Counted from the stretch's first letter, positions 55,348 through 64,000 are shown. The stretch is 64,000 bases of DNA from Chitinophagaceae bacterium LGM1 (GCA_018604165.1 CP075895.1:2537001-2601000), one strand, 5' to 3'. The notes: generated by a model not told the origin, from the sequence alone. A program made the numbers and translations.

Positions 55348-58005
55348 ATGCTAAAAAGAGTTTTAGTTTTTGCCGGGTTGATAGCTGCTACGCAAGTTAA
55401 TGCACAGCCTTGGTTGGAAAATGTAAACGTTGAGCAAACAAAACTGCAAGACATTGTTGCTGCTTACGAAGCTAAAAAAGAAGCTGAGATAGAAGAAGCA
55501 AAAGTTGCAGGTGAACCCATTAAGGAAAAGAAATATTATCATTTCTACCGTTGGTTATCTCATGCTGAATCTCACACAGATAAAGACGGGTACTTGGTAC
55601 CAGCTACCAAAAACTACGAAGAGTGGAAGAAATATTATGGCAACGCACAAGGTAAAACTACTGCCGCTACAACCAGTGCCAACTGGACATTTCAAGGCCC
55701 TACCACCAGCACGGGTGGATATTCGGGCGTAGGGCGTATCAACGCTATTGGATTTCATCCTACAGACCCTAACCATATATGGGTAGCTACGGCAGGTGGC
55801 GGTGCATGGCGAACACTTAACAACGGTGCAAGTTGGGCATCTATGTCGCACATGCTGCCTGTATTGGGGGTATCTGATATTGATATTCATCCCACCAATC
55901 CTCAAATTATATACATGTGTACAGGCGATAAAAATGCCAGTGATACATATAGTATAGGTGTTATGAAATCAACCAATGGTGGTACAACTTGGGATACAAC
56001 AGGACTAAAGTGGACTGTAACTCAAAGCAGACTAACAAATACGCTTGTTATAAACAAACAAAACCCTAACACCATCATCGTAGCTACCAGCAATGGTATT
56101 TATCGCTCAACGAATGCCGGTGTAACATTTGTTCAGGAGAAAACTGGCAACTATAAAGAAATAGTTTACCACCCTACAGATAGTAATATATTATACGCTA
56201 CAGGTAGCGCATTGGTATCTCGCTCTGCAAACGGCGGCGATACTTGGACTGATATTTCGGGCTTTACCGGTAAAGGTCGTATTGCCGTTGCTGTAACACC
56301 TAATAATGTCGCTGTTGTAAAATTGGTAGTTAGCAATACAGCAAACGGATTAGATGGTATTTATAATTCAACAGATACTGGTAAAACGTATAGCCTTATA
56401 TATCAAGCTACAGGTAGTGGTTGCAACGGTAATATACTCGTTGGAGCCAATAGTGGTAACGGATGTGGCGGACAAGGTTGGTATGACCTATGTATAGCTA
56501 TTGACCCTGCCAATGTAAACAACGTAACAGTAGGTGGTGTAAATACTTGGTATTCTACTAACGGTGGTACATCATGGACCATTTCTACCAACTGGTATAG
56601 TGTGGGCGGCATAGCTACTGTACATGCTGATAAACACTACATGTCTTATCACCCGTTAGTAGCAGGCAGGTTGCTGCAAGCCAACGATGGTGGCATATAC
56701 AGAACAGATGCTCCGATGGGTAAAAATTCCATCTGGACGGATATGACAAATGGTTTAGGTATTACACAATTTTATCGCAATGCCATCAGCCCTGATAGAA
56801 ACTTTCAGCTAGCTGGCGCACAAGACAACGGTACTAAAGGTTTGCGTAATACTACATGGACGGATGAAAACGGTGGTGATGGTATGGATTGCCAGATAGA
56901 TTTTAGCGACAGTACTATTTACTACTGTGGTGTGCAGAATGGTTCTATAACAAGAAAAATGCCGTCAAGCAGCGTAGAAATATCTGATAATATTCCACCA
57001 GGCAGTGGTTTTATGTCAAACAAAGGAGCATGGATAACACCTTACATTGTTAACCCACACAACCCTATGCACATCATTGCAGGCTACAGGCAAGTATATG
57101 TATCGGCAGACAGGGGTAATTCATGGATTTCATTATCTAATGGTGACTCACTGAATAAAACACAGAATATCCATCGCCTGGCCATGACACCAGCTGATAA
57201 CAAAACTCTCTATGCCATTACTAACCAAGGTGGTAGTGATACTGCTAAGGTTTATTATACCTTTAGTTACAGTGCTACAACACCTGTAACATTCAATGTA
57301 ATAACCTCTCCTTACAGGTGGAGACCGACTGACATAAAAGTTGACCCTAAGAAGAAAGACCGTTTCTGGCTGACTTTTGGTGGCTATGGCAGCCCGCAAG
57401 TGGTAGAATACAATGCAGGAGTATGGACATCTAAAAAAGTTGGTTTGCCTGACGTACCCGTACAGTGTATAGAAGTAGATAGCTCCAACGGCTTTATGTA
57501 CGTGGGTACTGACATTGGCGTTTATCACTGGGACACTACCAGCAACCAATGGGAAGTATTTAACAACAGTAAAGCCATGCCAAGCATAGAAGTTACAGAC
57601 CTAGGCATCAACTACAAAAAACGCGAATTATGGGCATCTACTTACGGACGCGGTTTATGGAAAAGCGCCATACAATTATATCAAGTACCTGTAGATACTA
57701 CCGACACAACTGATACTACCACTATCGTACACATCATTCCATATTCAAACCGTAACTTGAGCATATACCCGAACCCCAACAATGGTGTGTTTGAGGTAAA
57801 AACGGATATGGCTAAATATGCAGGTATTGTGGCTGACGTACGTATAGTAGATAATACTGGCCGGACTGTATGGAAAAACAAACAAGCAATTTCGGAAGCA
57901 GGTACTATGTACATACGTGCTATAGGCTTACCTGTTGGTGTGTACATCCTCGATGTATCGCATCAGAACAATGTAATAGGCAGACAACGATTAGCAATAG
58001 AATAG
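55348..58005 (+). CDS. Sortilin-like Asp-box beta-propeller with T9SS tail (paralogue B)
   Basis: An 885-residue secreted protein, clearly a paralogue of the gene at 32288: the same signal ending (NAQPW), the same helical lead-in and the same propeller with Asp-box motifs (TLNNGASW, STNGGTTW, STNAGVTF, SANGGDTW, STDTGKTY, STNGGTSW, SADRGNSW). The conserved blocks GVGRINAIGFHPTDP and GWYDLCIAIDP match the paralogue. It differs by a Thr-rich linker (DTTDTTDTTT) before the C-terminal type-A sorting domain that starts LSIYPNPNNG. Expected to be secreted through the T9SS and bind a ligand at the cell surface. It is followed by its own terminator. Confidence 0.9.
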   Translation: MLKRVLVFAGLIAATQVNAQPWLENVNVEQTKLQDIVAAYEAKKEAEIEEAKVAGEPIKEKKYYHFYRWLSHAESHTDKDGYLVPATKNYEEWKKYYGNAQGKTTAATTSANWTFQGPTTSTGGYSGVGRINAIGFHPTDPNHIWVATAGGGAWRTLNNGASWASMSHMLPVLGVSDIDIHPTNPQIIYMCTGDKNASDTYSIGVMKSTNGGTTWDTTGLKWTVTQSRLTNTLVINKQNPNTIIVATSNGIYRSTNAGVTFVQEKTGNYKEIVYHPTDSNILYATGSALVSRSANGGDTWTDISGFTGKGRIAVAVTPNNVAVVKLVVSNTANGLDGIYNSTDTGKTYSLIYQATGSGCNGNILVGANSGNGCGGQGWYDLCIAIDPANVNNVTVGGVNTWYSTNGGTSWTISTNWYSVGGIATVHADKHYMSYHPLVAGRLLQANDGGIYRTDAPMGKNSIWTDMTNGLGITQFYRNAISPDRNFQLAGAQDNGTKGLRNTTWTDENGGDGMDCQIDFSDSTIYYCGVQNGSITRKMPSSSVEISDNIPPGSGFMSNKGAWITPYIVNPHNPMHIIAGYRQVYVSADRGNSWISLSNGDSLNKTQNIHRLAMTPADNKTLYAITNQGGSDTAKVYYTFSYSATTPVTFNVITSPYRWRPTDIKVDPKKKDRFWLTFGGYGSPQVVEYNAGVWTSKKVGLPDVPVQCIEVDSSNGFMYVGTDIGVYHWDTTSNQWEVFNNSKAMPSIEVTDLGINYKKRELWASTYGRGLWKSAIQLYQVPVDTTDTTDTTTIVHIIPYSNRNLSIYPNPNNGVFEVKTDMAKYAGIVADVRIVDNTGRTVWKNKQAISEAGTMYIRAIGLPVGVYILDVSHQNNVIGRQRLAIE

Positions 58006-58026
58006 CTAACAAAACGTATATAAAGT

Positions 58027-58051
58027 AAAAGCACCGCAATGCGGTGCTTTT
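58027..58051 (+). terminator. Terminator after sortilin-like paralogue B
   Basis: An 11-bp stem AAAAGCACCGC / GCGGTGCTTTT with loop AAT, flanked by A and T runs; it can act on both strands of the convergent pair. Confidence 0.9.
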
Positions 58052-58090
58052 GTGTTTTTATCTCTATCCCTATGGCTATATGCCAATGGT

Positions 58091-58537
58091 TTAAAATTCA
58101 TTATTTCTTGCAGGCACATCTGTAACACGTTGAGCCAATATACCTGCCCTTCCTTCTTCCTCGCTCACCACATCAACTTTTACTTTGGTGATGCCTTTCT
58201 GGTGGAAATTGAGACGTTTGGCTGCAATGCTTGCTAAGTCTATCAGCCGATTGTTGCTAGCAGCCATACGGTCGTTGATTTTGACATATACCACCTCACC
58301 ATTGCTCAGGTTAGTAACTTTTACATAAGAACCCAACTTCAGCTTGTTGCTGGCAGCGGTGAACTTATCATTTGTAAAGACCTCGCCGTTTGCCGTTTTT
58401 CTGCCAATAAATTTATCGTGGTAATAGCTGGCTACACCTTTCTCGCTCTCAGAAACAGTTGCCTGTTTTTGAGCATCCTGGGCTTTCAGCCCCGCCAGCG
58501 AGCAAGATAAAATCGTTAGTAAAAACAACCGCCTCAT
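58091..58537 (-). CDS. RlpA-like double-psi beta-barrel protein
   Basis: A 148-residue secreted protein (signal from the ATG at 58537, MRRLFLLTILSCSLAGLKAQ). The mature part shows the RlpA/DPBB pattern: VASYYHDKFIGRKTANGEVFTNDKFTAASNKLKLGSYVKVTN and YVKINDRMAASNNRLIDLASIAAKRL, with the catalytic-type Asp in VKINDR and hydrophobic core. RlpA enzymes cleave peptidoglycan glycan strands without stem peptides. There is no SPOR domain. The neighbour on the same strand upstream is the DEAD-box helicase, 60 bp away. Confidence 0.85.
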   Translation of the reverse strand: MRRLFLLTILSCSLAGLKAQDAQKQATVSESEKGVASYYHDKFIGRKTANGEVFTNDKFTAASNKLKLGSYVKVTNLSNGEVVYVKINDRMAASNNRLIDLASIAAKRLNFHQKGITKVKVDVVSEEEGRAGILAQRVTDVPARNNEF

Positions 58538-58596
58538 ACACATTATAAATATTTGCAAATATACAACCTTATCGGCTAAGAAGCAAGCACATATAA

Positions 58597-60318
58597 CTAT
58601 TTGTCATTATATCTCTTGTTAAACTTCTGTGAACCACCTCTGCCTTGCCTGGAGCCACTACCATCATTACTCCTTGAGAATGAACGATTTGTAGGAAAAC
58701 CACCTCTTTCACGGTCGCGTTGTTCGGCTTCTTCTATCCTTATCTTTCTGCCCTTATATTTTTTAGCAGAAAGGGTCTGAACGATATATTCTGCAGCAGA
58801 ACCGCTTACGTTAAAGAAGCTGCTCAGGTCGCGGACGGTGATCCGGTCTATTATATTTGCCTCAATATCTGTACTGTCGGTGATGAAGTGCAACAACTTT
58901 TCCGCATTGCTGATACCATCCTTCATACCTATATTGATGAACAGGCGCACATTACTACGGTTGCCACGGCTCCGGCTTTCTCTCTGCTCATAACCCGCAT
59001 TCAAGTCCTCAGACTCGTTGTAGGCTTCCATGGTATCTTTCAACTGCAACCATACCAATCTGCGTATCAGTTCATCCTTGTCCATATCCTCAAACTTCTC
59101 GTGGATAATAGACTGGTATATTTTGGCAAAATCGGCCTCAGGCTTTGCAGTTTCAATTTGTTCTAAGTAATAAAACAGCTTTTTACGTACTATTTCTGCC
59201 CCATCAGGTATATCACTCTTATGGAAGCGGGTTTTTGACAGGCGTTCTACCTGACGTATGCCCGATATTTCTTTCGGTGTAACGATAGACATACAAATAC
59301 CCGACTTACCTGCGCGAGCCGTACGTCCGCTACGGTGTGTGTACACCTCGGGGTCGTCGGGTAGTTCGTAGTTGATGACGTGGGTAATATCATTCACATC
59401 TATACCACGTGCTGCAACGTCTGTGGCAACAATACATTGCAGACTTTTGTTTTTAAAACGCTCCATCACCTTGCTACGCATCTTCTGGTCCATATCGCCA
59501 TGCAGCGGGCTTACGTGGTAGCCCATCTTCATCAGCTTCTCGGCTATGTCCTGACAGTCTTGCTTGGTACGGGTAAAGATGATACCATAAATGCCGGGGG
59601 CAAAATCCAGCAAACGGCGCAAGGTTTCAAACCTGTTGTGGTGATTGGTAACGTAGTATTGATGGTCTATGTTTTCGTTTGTTACGTTTTCTTTCGCAAC
59701 TGCAAACTCCTGCCATTTGCTCATAAAGCGTTTGGCAATGTTGCGTACATCGTTGTTCATAGTAGCCGAAAACAGCCATGTAAACTCGCGTGCAGGAGTA
59801 TTTTTGAGTATAAACTCAATATCCTCACGGAAACCCATATTCAGCATTTCGTCTGCTTCATCCAACACTACATACTTTACCTGATCGAGAGACAATGCTT
59901 TACGCTCCAGTAGGTCAATCAACCTGCCTGGTGTTGCTACAATTACTTGTGGGTGTGCTTTTACCTCGCGTATCTGCCCACTGATGGGCACTCCGCCGTA
60001 CACAGCAGTAGTACGCAAACCACGCATGTAGTAACCATATTTTTTAAACTCCTCTTGTATTTGCATACACAATTCGCGTGTGGGGCTCAATACAAGGGCT
60101 TGCACATGTTTCTGTGCAACGTCTGTGTGGTGCAGTAGCGGAAGTCCGAAAGCAGCAGTTTTACCGGTACCGGTCTGTGCTAATCCAATAATATCAGAAG
60201 GTTGAGATAAGAGTTGCGGAATAACTTTTTGTTGAATAGGCGTCGGCGTCTCAAAACCCATGTCCGATACGGCACGAGTCAATTCCTCTCTCAGTGAGAG
60301 GCTCGAAAATGAAATCAT
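58597..60318 (-). CDS. DEAD-box RNA helicase with DbpA-type C-terminal domain
   Basis: A 573-residue ATP-dependent RNA helicase. Motifs: Q-motif near PTPIQQKVIP, I GLAQTGTGKTAAFG, Ia PTRELCMQIQ, II VLDEADEML, III SATMN, V VATDVAARGID, VI HRSGRTARAG. The C-terminal region (VRLFINIGMKDGISNAEKL ... VSGSAAEYIVQTL) is a DbpA-type RNA-binding RRM-like domain, and the tail is RG/Ser-rich. This matches DeaD/CsdA/DbpA-class helicases that act in ribosome assembly and cold adaptation. A TATCTTTG element (60348-60355, minus strand) lies 30 bp before the start. Confidence 0.95.
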   Translation of the reverse strand: MISFSSLSLREELTRAVSDMGFETPTPIQQKVIPQLLSQPSDIIGLAQTGTGKTAAFGLPLLHHTDVAQKHVQALVLSPTRELCMQIQEEFKKYGYYMRGLRTTAVYGGVPISGQIREVKAHPQVIVATPGRLIDLLERKALSLDQVKYVVLDEADEMLNMGFREDIEFILKNTPAREFTWLFSATMNNDVRNIAKRFMSKWQEFAVAKENVTNENIDHQYYVTNHHNRFETLRRLLDFAPGIYGIIFTRTKQDCQDIAEKLMKMGYHVSPLHGDMDQKMRSKVMERFKNKSLQCIVATDVAARGIDVNDITHVINYELPDDPEVYTHRSGRTARAGKSGICMSIVTPKEISGIRQVERLSKTRFHKSDIPDGAEIVRKKLFYYLEQIETAKPEADFAKIYQSIIHEKFEDMDKDELIRRLVWLQLKDTMEAYNESEDLNAGYEQRESRSRGNRSNVRLFINIGMKDGISNAEKLLHFITDSTDIEANIIDRITVRDLSSFFNVSGSAAEYIVQTLSAKKYKGRKIRIEEAEQRDRERGGFPTNRSFSRSNDGSGSRQGRGGSQKFNKRYNDK

Positions 60319-60347
60319 CTAATAAAGAACTTTTTAATAAGAAGCCG

Positions 60348-60355
60348 CAAAGATA
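60348..60355 (-). promoter_or_regulatory. Candidate -7 promoter element of the DEAD-box helicase
   Basis: TATCTTTG on the minus strand matches TAnnTTTG, about 30 bp before the start codon, in the 189-bp divergent gap with the bestrophin-like gene. No -33 TTG at the usual distance was seen. Confidence 0.45.
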
Positions 60356-60507
60356 CAGCTAATAAACGGGATAACCTTGAAATATTAAGAATAAGACTAA
60401 AATAAAACAGATTGTATCACTATTAAGCCATCATTAACAACTATACCTGCAAAGACATAAAAGCCAATATTGACTTGTATATTAGTACAACCATATCATA
60501 ATAATCA

Positions 60508-61521
60508 ATGTACACACGCCGAACCATCAAGTGGAGTATCATCATGCTGTATGCATGGAAGTATATCATCTTCTTTGTACTATACAGCAGTGCTGTAGTA
60601 GCTGCTCACCATGTGTTTGATATGCATTTTTTGCAGGTGCCATTCTTACCCATATCTGCTATAGCGGTAGCGGTAGCTTTTTACATTGGCTTCAAAAACA
60701 ATTCGTCGTACGACAGGCTGTGGGAAGCGAGGCGTATATGGGGTGCATTGGTAAACAGCAGCCGCACATGGAGCATACAGGTATTAGACTTTGTAAACAA
60801 CAAGCGCATACATGAGCAGTGCGGACAGATAGAACTGGAAGAAGTACACCGCAAACTGATATACAGGCACCTTGCCTTTCTGAATGCGCTACGTCTGCAA
60901 CTGCGCCGCCCCACCTATTGGGAGCAGGCATACAAAGCAGGGCAACGATTGGTAGAGCATGAAGATGCTTTTCACATGGAATCGATGGATAAAGAATTGC
61001 AACCCTACCTGAGTATTGACGAAGTAGAAACAATTGTAAAAAATCGCAATGCCGCCACGCAGCTGATAAGAAGACAATCGAAAGATATTGAGGAGTTGTA
61101 CAGTAAGGGTATGATAGACTCATTTCATCATGTAGAGATGACACGCACATTGTCTGAACTGTATAACCAGCAAGGTGCGGCAGAGCGTATCAAAAACTTT
61201 CCTTTCCCGAGGCAGTATGCTTATTTCAGTTTCGTATTTACATGGATATTCATCCTGCTGCTGCCTTTCGGGCTGATAAACGAGTTTCAGAAAATGGGCG
61301 AAGAGTTTGAATGGTTGGTTATCCCGTTTCACTGCCTTATATCTTGGGTGTTTAACACGATGGAAATTGTAGGTGCGAGCAGTGAAAACCCCTTTGAAAA
61401 CTCCATTAACGATGTACCCATGACGGCACTATGCCGTACTATAGAAATAGACCTACGCGAAATGCTGGGTGAAGAAGACCTGCCAGCCAAAGCAGAACCT
61501 GTGCATGATATACTTATGTAA
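60508..61521 (+). CDS. Bestrophin-like anion channel
   Basis: A 337-residue membrane protein of the bestrophin (UPF0187/YneE) family, pentameric chloride or anion channels. The start and first helices (KWSIIMLYAWKYIIFFVLYSSAVVAAHH ... FLPISAIAVAVAFYIGFKNNSSYDRLWEARRIWGALVNSSRTW) carry the family's conserved GFKNNSSYDRWWEAR-like motif. Two later helices (YAYFSFVFTWIFILLLPFGLI and LVIPFHCLISWVFNTMEIVG) and the conserved NPFENSINDVPM stretch near the end are in place. It stands alone on its strand. Confidence 0.92.
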   Translation: MYTRRTIKWSIIMLYAWKYIIFFVLYSSAVVAAHHVFDMHFLQVPFLPISAIAVAVAFYIGFKNNSSYDRLWEARRIWGALVNSSRTWSIQVLDFVNNKRIHEQCGQIELEEVHRKLIYRHLAFLNALRLQLRRPTYWEQAYKAGQRLVEHEDAFHMESMDKELQPYLSIDEVETIVKNRNAATQLIRRQSKDIEELYSKGMIDSFHHVEMTRTLSELYNQQGAAERIKNFPFPRQYAYFSFVFTWIFILLLPFGLINEFQKMGEEFEWLVIPFHCLISWVFNTMEIVGASSENPFENSINDVPMTALCRTIEIDLREMLGEEDLPAKAEPVHDILM

Positions 61522-61611
61522 AATGGGGAAATGCTAAATACTAATATCTAAATCATAAAAATTATTATTGGTTCTGAAAATTAGATTTATAAGGCATCTC
61601 AAAATATATCA

Positions 61612-61652
61612 CAGCATTTTTCATTCCTTAGAATATTTACAGAAAAATGCTG
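61612..61652. repeat. AT-rich inverted repeat after the bestrophin gene
   Basis: Arms CAGCATTTTTC and GAAAAATGCTG form an 11-bp stem with a 19-nt loop in the 167-bp gap between two converging genes. It may be a weak bidirectional terminator; no gene is visible in the gap. Confidence 0.45.
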
Positions 61653-61688
61653 AGTTATAGGATTTGAAAACTTAAAAAAAGTAAGCTA

Positions 61689-62330
61689 TCATTTTTTAGC
61701 TCTAATATATAATTCTCCTAATTTGATTGGAAGACTACAGTTACTTACGTGTACATAATCTATATAAAAGTATACAGGGGGCTTTCTCAAATTCTTTTTT
61801 ATTTTATCCCATGCAGGTCCGCGAAGCTTATTACCCTTAATGATAAATGGCCCTATTAAATCACACATTCGAGGGTAATTATAACTAATAGAAAAACTAT
61901 CTATTTTACAGCCCAAACTTTCTGGTATAACTTTTAACTCCGGTTCAACTGATAGCATGTCTATTGTCCATTCATCCCAACATTCATCATTTCCTAAAAC
62001 TAATTGTGTTTTTGGAGGCCTTAGTGAAGTTACCGTATTGAAAACTTTCATATCAACAAAGTCATTACCTGTAAATATGTCAAGAGTATCGAAATTCCCC
62101 TTGTAACACTTCCTAAGCTCTATCTGATAAGTAGTAGCGTCAATTTTTCTAATCCATCCGTGCTTCATTTTTAATACTGCTTTAGCAGACAGTCCTTTAA
62201 TAATAAACATATTCTTTTCCCCTTTGTAAATCTTCTTATTGCTGCCACCCGGAAAATAGGATTCAATAACAACCTGCGCTTGTACAGACAGTGTAACAAA
62301 AAACATTAGTATAAAAACTAAGAACCGCAT
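61689..62330 (-). CDS. Secreted GldM C-terminal-like protein
   Basis: A 213-residue secreted protein (signal MRFLVFILMFFVTLSVQAQ). Its layout resembles the C-terminal part of GldM/PorM, the periplasmic T9SS component: the opening YFPGGSNKKIYKGEKNMFIIKG fits the beta-sandwich that begins with a Y-x-G-x-x-N motif, SLGCKIDSFSISYNYPRMCDLIGPF fits the central SFxIS strand pair, and KIKKNLRKPPVYFYIDYVHVSNC ... LGELYIRAKK fits the final strands. It lacks GldM's N-terminal membrane helix and proline-rich region, so it is not itself a motor subunit. Assignment is by pattern only. Confidence 0.6.
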   Translation of the reverse strand: MRFLVFILMFFVTLSVQAQVVIESYFPGGSNKKIYKGEKNMFIIKGLSAKAVLKMKHGWIRKIDATTYQIELRKCYKGNFDTLDIFTGNDFVDMKVFNTVTSLRPPKTQLVLGNDECWDEWTIDMLSVEPELKVIPESLGCKIDSFSISYNYPRMCDLIGPFIIKGNKLRGPAWDKIKKNLRKPPVYFYIDYVHVSNCSLPIKLGELYIRAKK

Positions 62331-62443
62331 ACTTAAAATTACTACAAAACAGCCATTATAAAATTGTTATGCCATAGACGATTGTTAGTGTTGTTAATAA
62401 TATATTATACTTTTATATTATTAACTAATAAAAACAATACTAC

Positions 62444-63484
62444 ATGGGAACATTAAGAATACAAGGGCAAATAGACATCAACCAGTTTTGGCCTGCTGGC
62501 TCTTCTGATGCCGATACTACGAAAATAAAACTCATTGTTGGTAGCAATTCATTCAAATACAGGGCTGGCAATAGTGGTGCGTTTAAAACTACTAAAGTGT
62601 ATTACGGTGCCAAATCGAAAGGCAGCATTACATCTGAAGTAGTAAAAACAAGTAAGAAGACGGGCGAGCAAACTATCACGGTACGCCTGCAGGGTGTAGA
62701 TGCACCGGAGCTTCATTACAAAGCATCGCCATTGAAAAAAACAGCTGATGTATCTGACGCGGAACGTGCAGCGTTCAACGAAATAAACGAAGAGCGCAGA
62801 CAATGCTTTGCGGAAAGCGCTACGGTAGCCTTAGCTATATACCTGTCGCAATTTGCAGATAACAAGGGCATGATAAAAGCTACATTTGAAACACAAGTAG
62901 ATGCACCGCACGAAGCAGTTGATACCTACGGCAGGTTTGTTGGCAATATCATAATCGGCAATAAGAAAGATATCAATCTGTGGCTGGTAGAAAATGGCTG
63001 GGGTTTGCCTGCTTTCTATACATCTATGAAAACTGACGAGATAGATTTGTTTCTGAAAGCATGGAAAAAAGGCAAAACAAAAAAGAACAGAACCGGCAAA
63101 GCCATCACGACAGACCTGAATCATTTTGATTGGGATTTGATATACAGAAAGCCCCCCGTAGAAGAAGACTTCAGCGTAGGCGATGACAAAGGGGCAGTGA
63201 TATACCCGAAAGTATATCGTAGGCAAGTGGCTTGGCAGGTATCTGCACATGTAGGCATCCATCAACTTGATTTTAAATCTTACCTCGCCAAGTCGCCCGA
63301 CCAGTTAGTAATGCTGGATGAGTTTCTTGACAATGAGGGAGATTTAAACACAACAACAGTATATGCACTGCACGATTGCATAGATGATAACAACAAACTG
63401 ACTTCCGCACCGCACGAATTGATATTTAAAGAAAAGCCGGGAAAGCTCATCAACTCCAAAGACAAAGAAATAGTGAAATGGTGA
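62444..63484 (+). CDS. Staphylococcal-nuclease-like (TNase) protein
   Basis: A 346-residue protein with an SNase domain in its middle. The catalytic set of staphylococcal nuclease is preserved: Arg-x4-Asp-x2-Glu in VRLQGVDAPELH (equivalent to R35, D40, E43) and the second arginine in VDTYGRFVGNI (R87). SNase-fold enzymes cut DNA and RNA with Ca2+. The protein has no signal peptide and an unusual N-terminal segment (IDINQFWPAGSSDADTTKIK), plus about 130 C-terminal residues without known domain. It could therefore act in the cytoplasm or be exported by another route. The 113-bp upstream gap is divergent with the GldM-C-like gene. Confidence 0.85.
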   Translation: MGTLRIQGQIDINQFWPAGSSDADTTKIKLIVGSNSFKYRAGNSGAFKTTKVYYGAKSKGSITSEVVKTSKKTGEQTITVRLQGVDAPELHYKASPLKKTADVSDAERAAFNEINEERRQCFAESATVALAIYLSQFADNKGMIKATFETQVDAPHEAVDTYGRFVGNIIIGNKKDINLWLVENGWGLPAFYTSMKTDEIDLFLKAWKKGKTKKNRTGKAITTDLNHFDWDLIYRKPPVEEDFSVGDDKGAVIYPKVYRRQVAWQVSAHVGIHQLDFKSYLAKSPDQLVMLDEFLDNEGDLNTTTVYALHDCIDDNNKLTSAPHELIFKEKPGKLINSKDKEIVKW

Positions 63485-63504
63485 GGAATGTATTAGCTGC
63501 AATA

Positions 63505-63534
63505 AAATAAGGATGGTGGTTGCCATCCTTATTT
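63505..63534. terminator. Bidirectional terminator between SNase and VOC genes
   Basis: An 11-12-bp stem AATAAGGATGG / CCATCCTTATT with a 6-nt loop, between converging genes. Confidence 0.88.
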
Positions 63535-63548
63535 ATATCAAGTATTCA

Positions 63549-63929
63549 TTAAGCTGGCACAGCATGCAAACCAATACGATTACCCTCACTATCAATAAAT
63601 ACACCCATAAAGCCATGCTCTGGAGAAATCTCTGTTTTAGGAACTAATACACTACCACCAGCAGCTACTACCCTGTCAAGAATTATCTGCACATCAGGGT
63701 TGCCATTCATGTAAATGAGAGGTCCGTCTGTTCCTGATGGTTTATGAAATCCGCCACTATCGCACAAAGCACCACCAACACCCATCATATCTTCCAATGG
63801 AAACATACGCATCCTGATGTTAGGCATATCCATCGGTATCATTTGTATTTGAAAAATAGCTTCATAAAACTTCTGCGCCCTGTCAAGGTCTTTTGTCGGT
63901 ATTTCAAACCAACTGATTGCATTTTTCAT
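63549..63929 (-). CDS. VOC family (glyoxalase-like) protein
   Basis: A 126-residue protein of the vicinal oxygen chelate superfamily with two beta-alpha-beta-beta-beta modules: ISWFEIPTKDLDRAQKFYEAIFQ and MNGNPDVQIILDRVVAAGGSVLVPKTEI, closing with GFMGVFIDSEGNRIGLHA. The pattern is that of glyoxalase/bleomycin-resistance-type proteins, many of unknown substrate. A Met-rich segment near the middle (MIPMDMPNIRMRMFPLEDMMG) is notable. The last 71 bp of the window downstream of its start hold only AT-rich sequence with no gene. Confidence 0.87.
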   Translation of the reverse strand: MKNAISWFEIPTKDLDRAQKFYEAIFQIQMIPMDMPNIRMRMFPLEDMMGVGGALCDSGGFHKPSGTDGPLIYMNGNPDVQIILDRVVAAGGSVLVPKTEISPEHGFMGVFIDSEGNRIGLHAVPA

Positions 63930-64000
63930 TCAAGTATATCATTTAAGTTGTTAAACTAAAAAATTGAAAGTTTAAAAAAGATTTTTATAAATGTTCATAA

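Noticed and set aside
1-64000. CRISPR array, prophage, transposon or toxin-antitoxin island
   Set aside because: No spaced direct repeats, integrase, transposase, phage structural gene or toxin-antitoxin pair could be seen on either strand.

Overview
The window is a contiguous piece of chromosome from a member of the phylum Bacteroidota. The T9SS sorting-domain proteins, PorD/DUF4835, a GldM-C-like protein, DUF5686, S46 peptidase and TAnnTTTG promoters all point there, and the overall flavour resembles Chitinophagia/Chitinophagaceae (inference). Base composition is moderate (roughly 40-45% G+C by eye) and I see no large compositional island. I found no rRNA, tRNA, CRISPR array, prophage, transposase or integrase gene. 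Most of the window is a mosaic of housekeeping genes and envelope or secreted proteins, with many convergent pairs separated by strong hairpin terminators.

Region 1-9.8 kb: a secreted T9SS protein with a CX4CH motif, an acyl-CoA carboxylase beta subunit (minus), then a plus-strand run of a TlpA-like thioredoxin, a FUSC membrane protein, an AcpH-like phosphodiesterase, a penicillin-binding-like serine hydrolase and a large DUF5686 outer-membrane protein. Region 9.8-20 kb: guaB, a PaaK-like adenylating enzyme, a TetR regulator with a candidate operator in front of itself and of the adjoining SDR and metallo-hydrolase genes, rny, an NlpC/P60 endopeptidase and a secreted repeat protein. Two non-coding patches stand out here: 15.89-16.12 kb (promoter, hairpin, boxA-like element and a second promoter inside a 16-bp inverted repeat) and 19.84-20.02 kb (a tandemly duplicated terminator-like element directly after infC).

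Region 20-38.4 kb: infC and thrS, a lipoprotein, an ABC exporter operon ending in a LolA-like carrier, an orphan sensor kinase, a T9SS type-B protein, a DPP11-like S46 dipeptidyl peptidase, a small secreted protein followed by a sortilin-like Asp-box propeller with T9SS tail, recN, an RlmI-type rRNA methyltransferase and a small secreted repeat protein. Region 38.6-50 kb: secA, DUF6580, a small SET-domain protein, PhhB, an M14 peptidase, an outer-membrane protein, an ECF sigma/anti-sigma-like/lipoprotein operon, and coaBC-porD-DUF4296.

Region 50-64 kb: an aspartate aminotransferase, a receiver domain carrying its own C-terminal membrane helix, a soluble TPR hybrid kinase with receiver and HPt domains, a 2TM protein, a mini HExxH protein, a second sortilin-like T9SS propeller (paralogue of the one at 32.3 kb), an RlpA-like protein, a DEAD-box helicase, a bestrophin-like channel, a stand-alone GldM-C-like protein, a nuclease of the SNase fold and a VOC protein. 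Taken together the window is ordinary core genome with a strong envelope and T9SS theme. The observations most worth following are the non-coding patches, the receiver/kinase pair, the minimal anti-sigma unit and the repeat proteins of unknown role.
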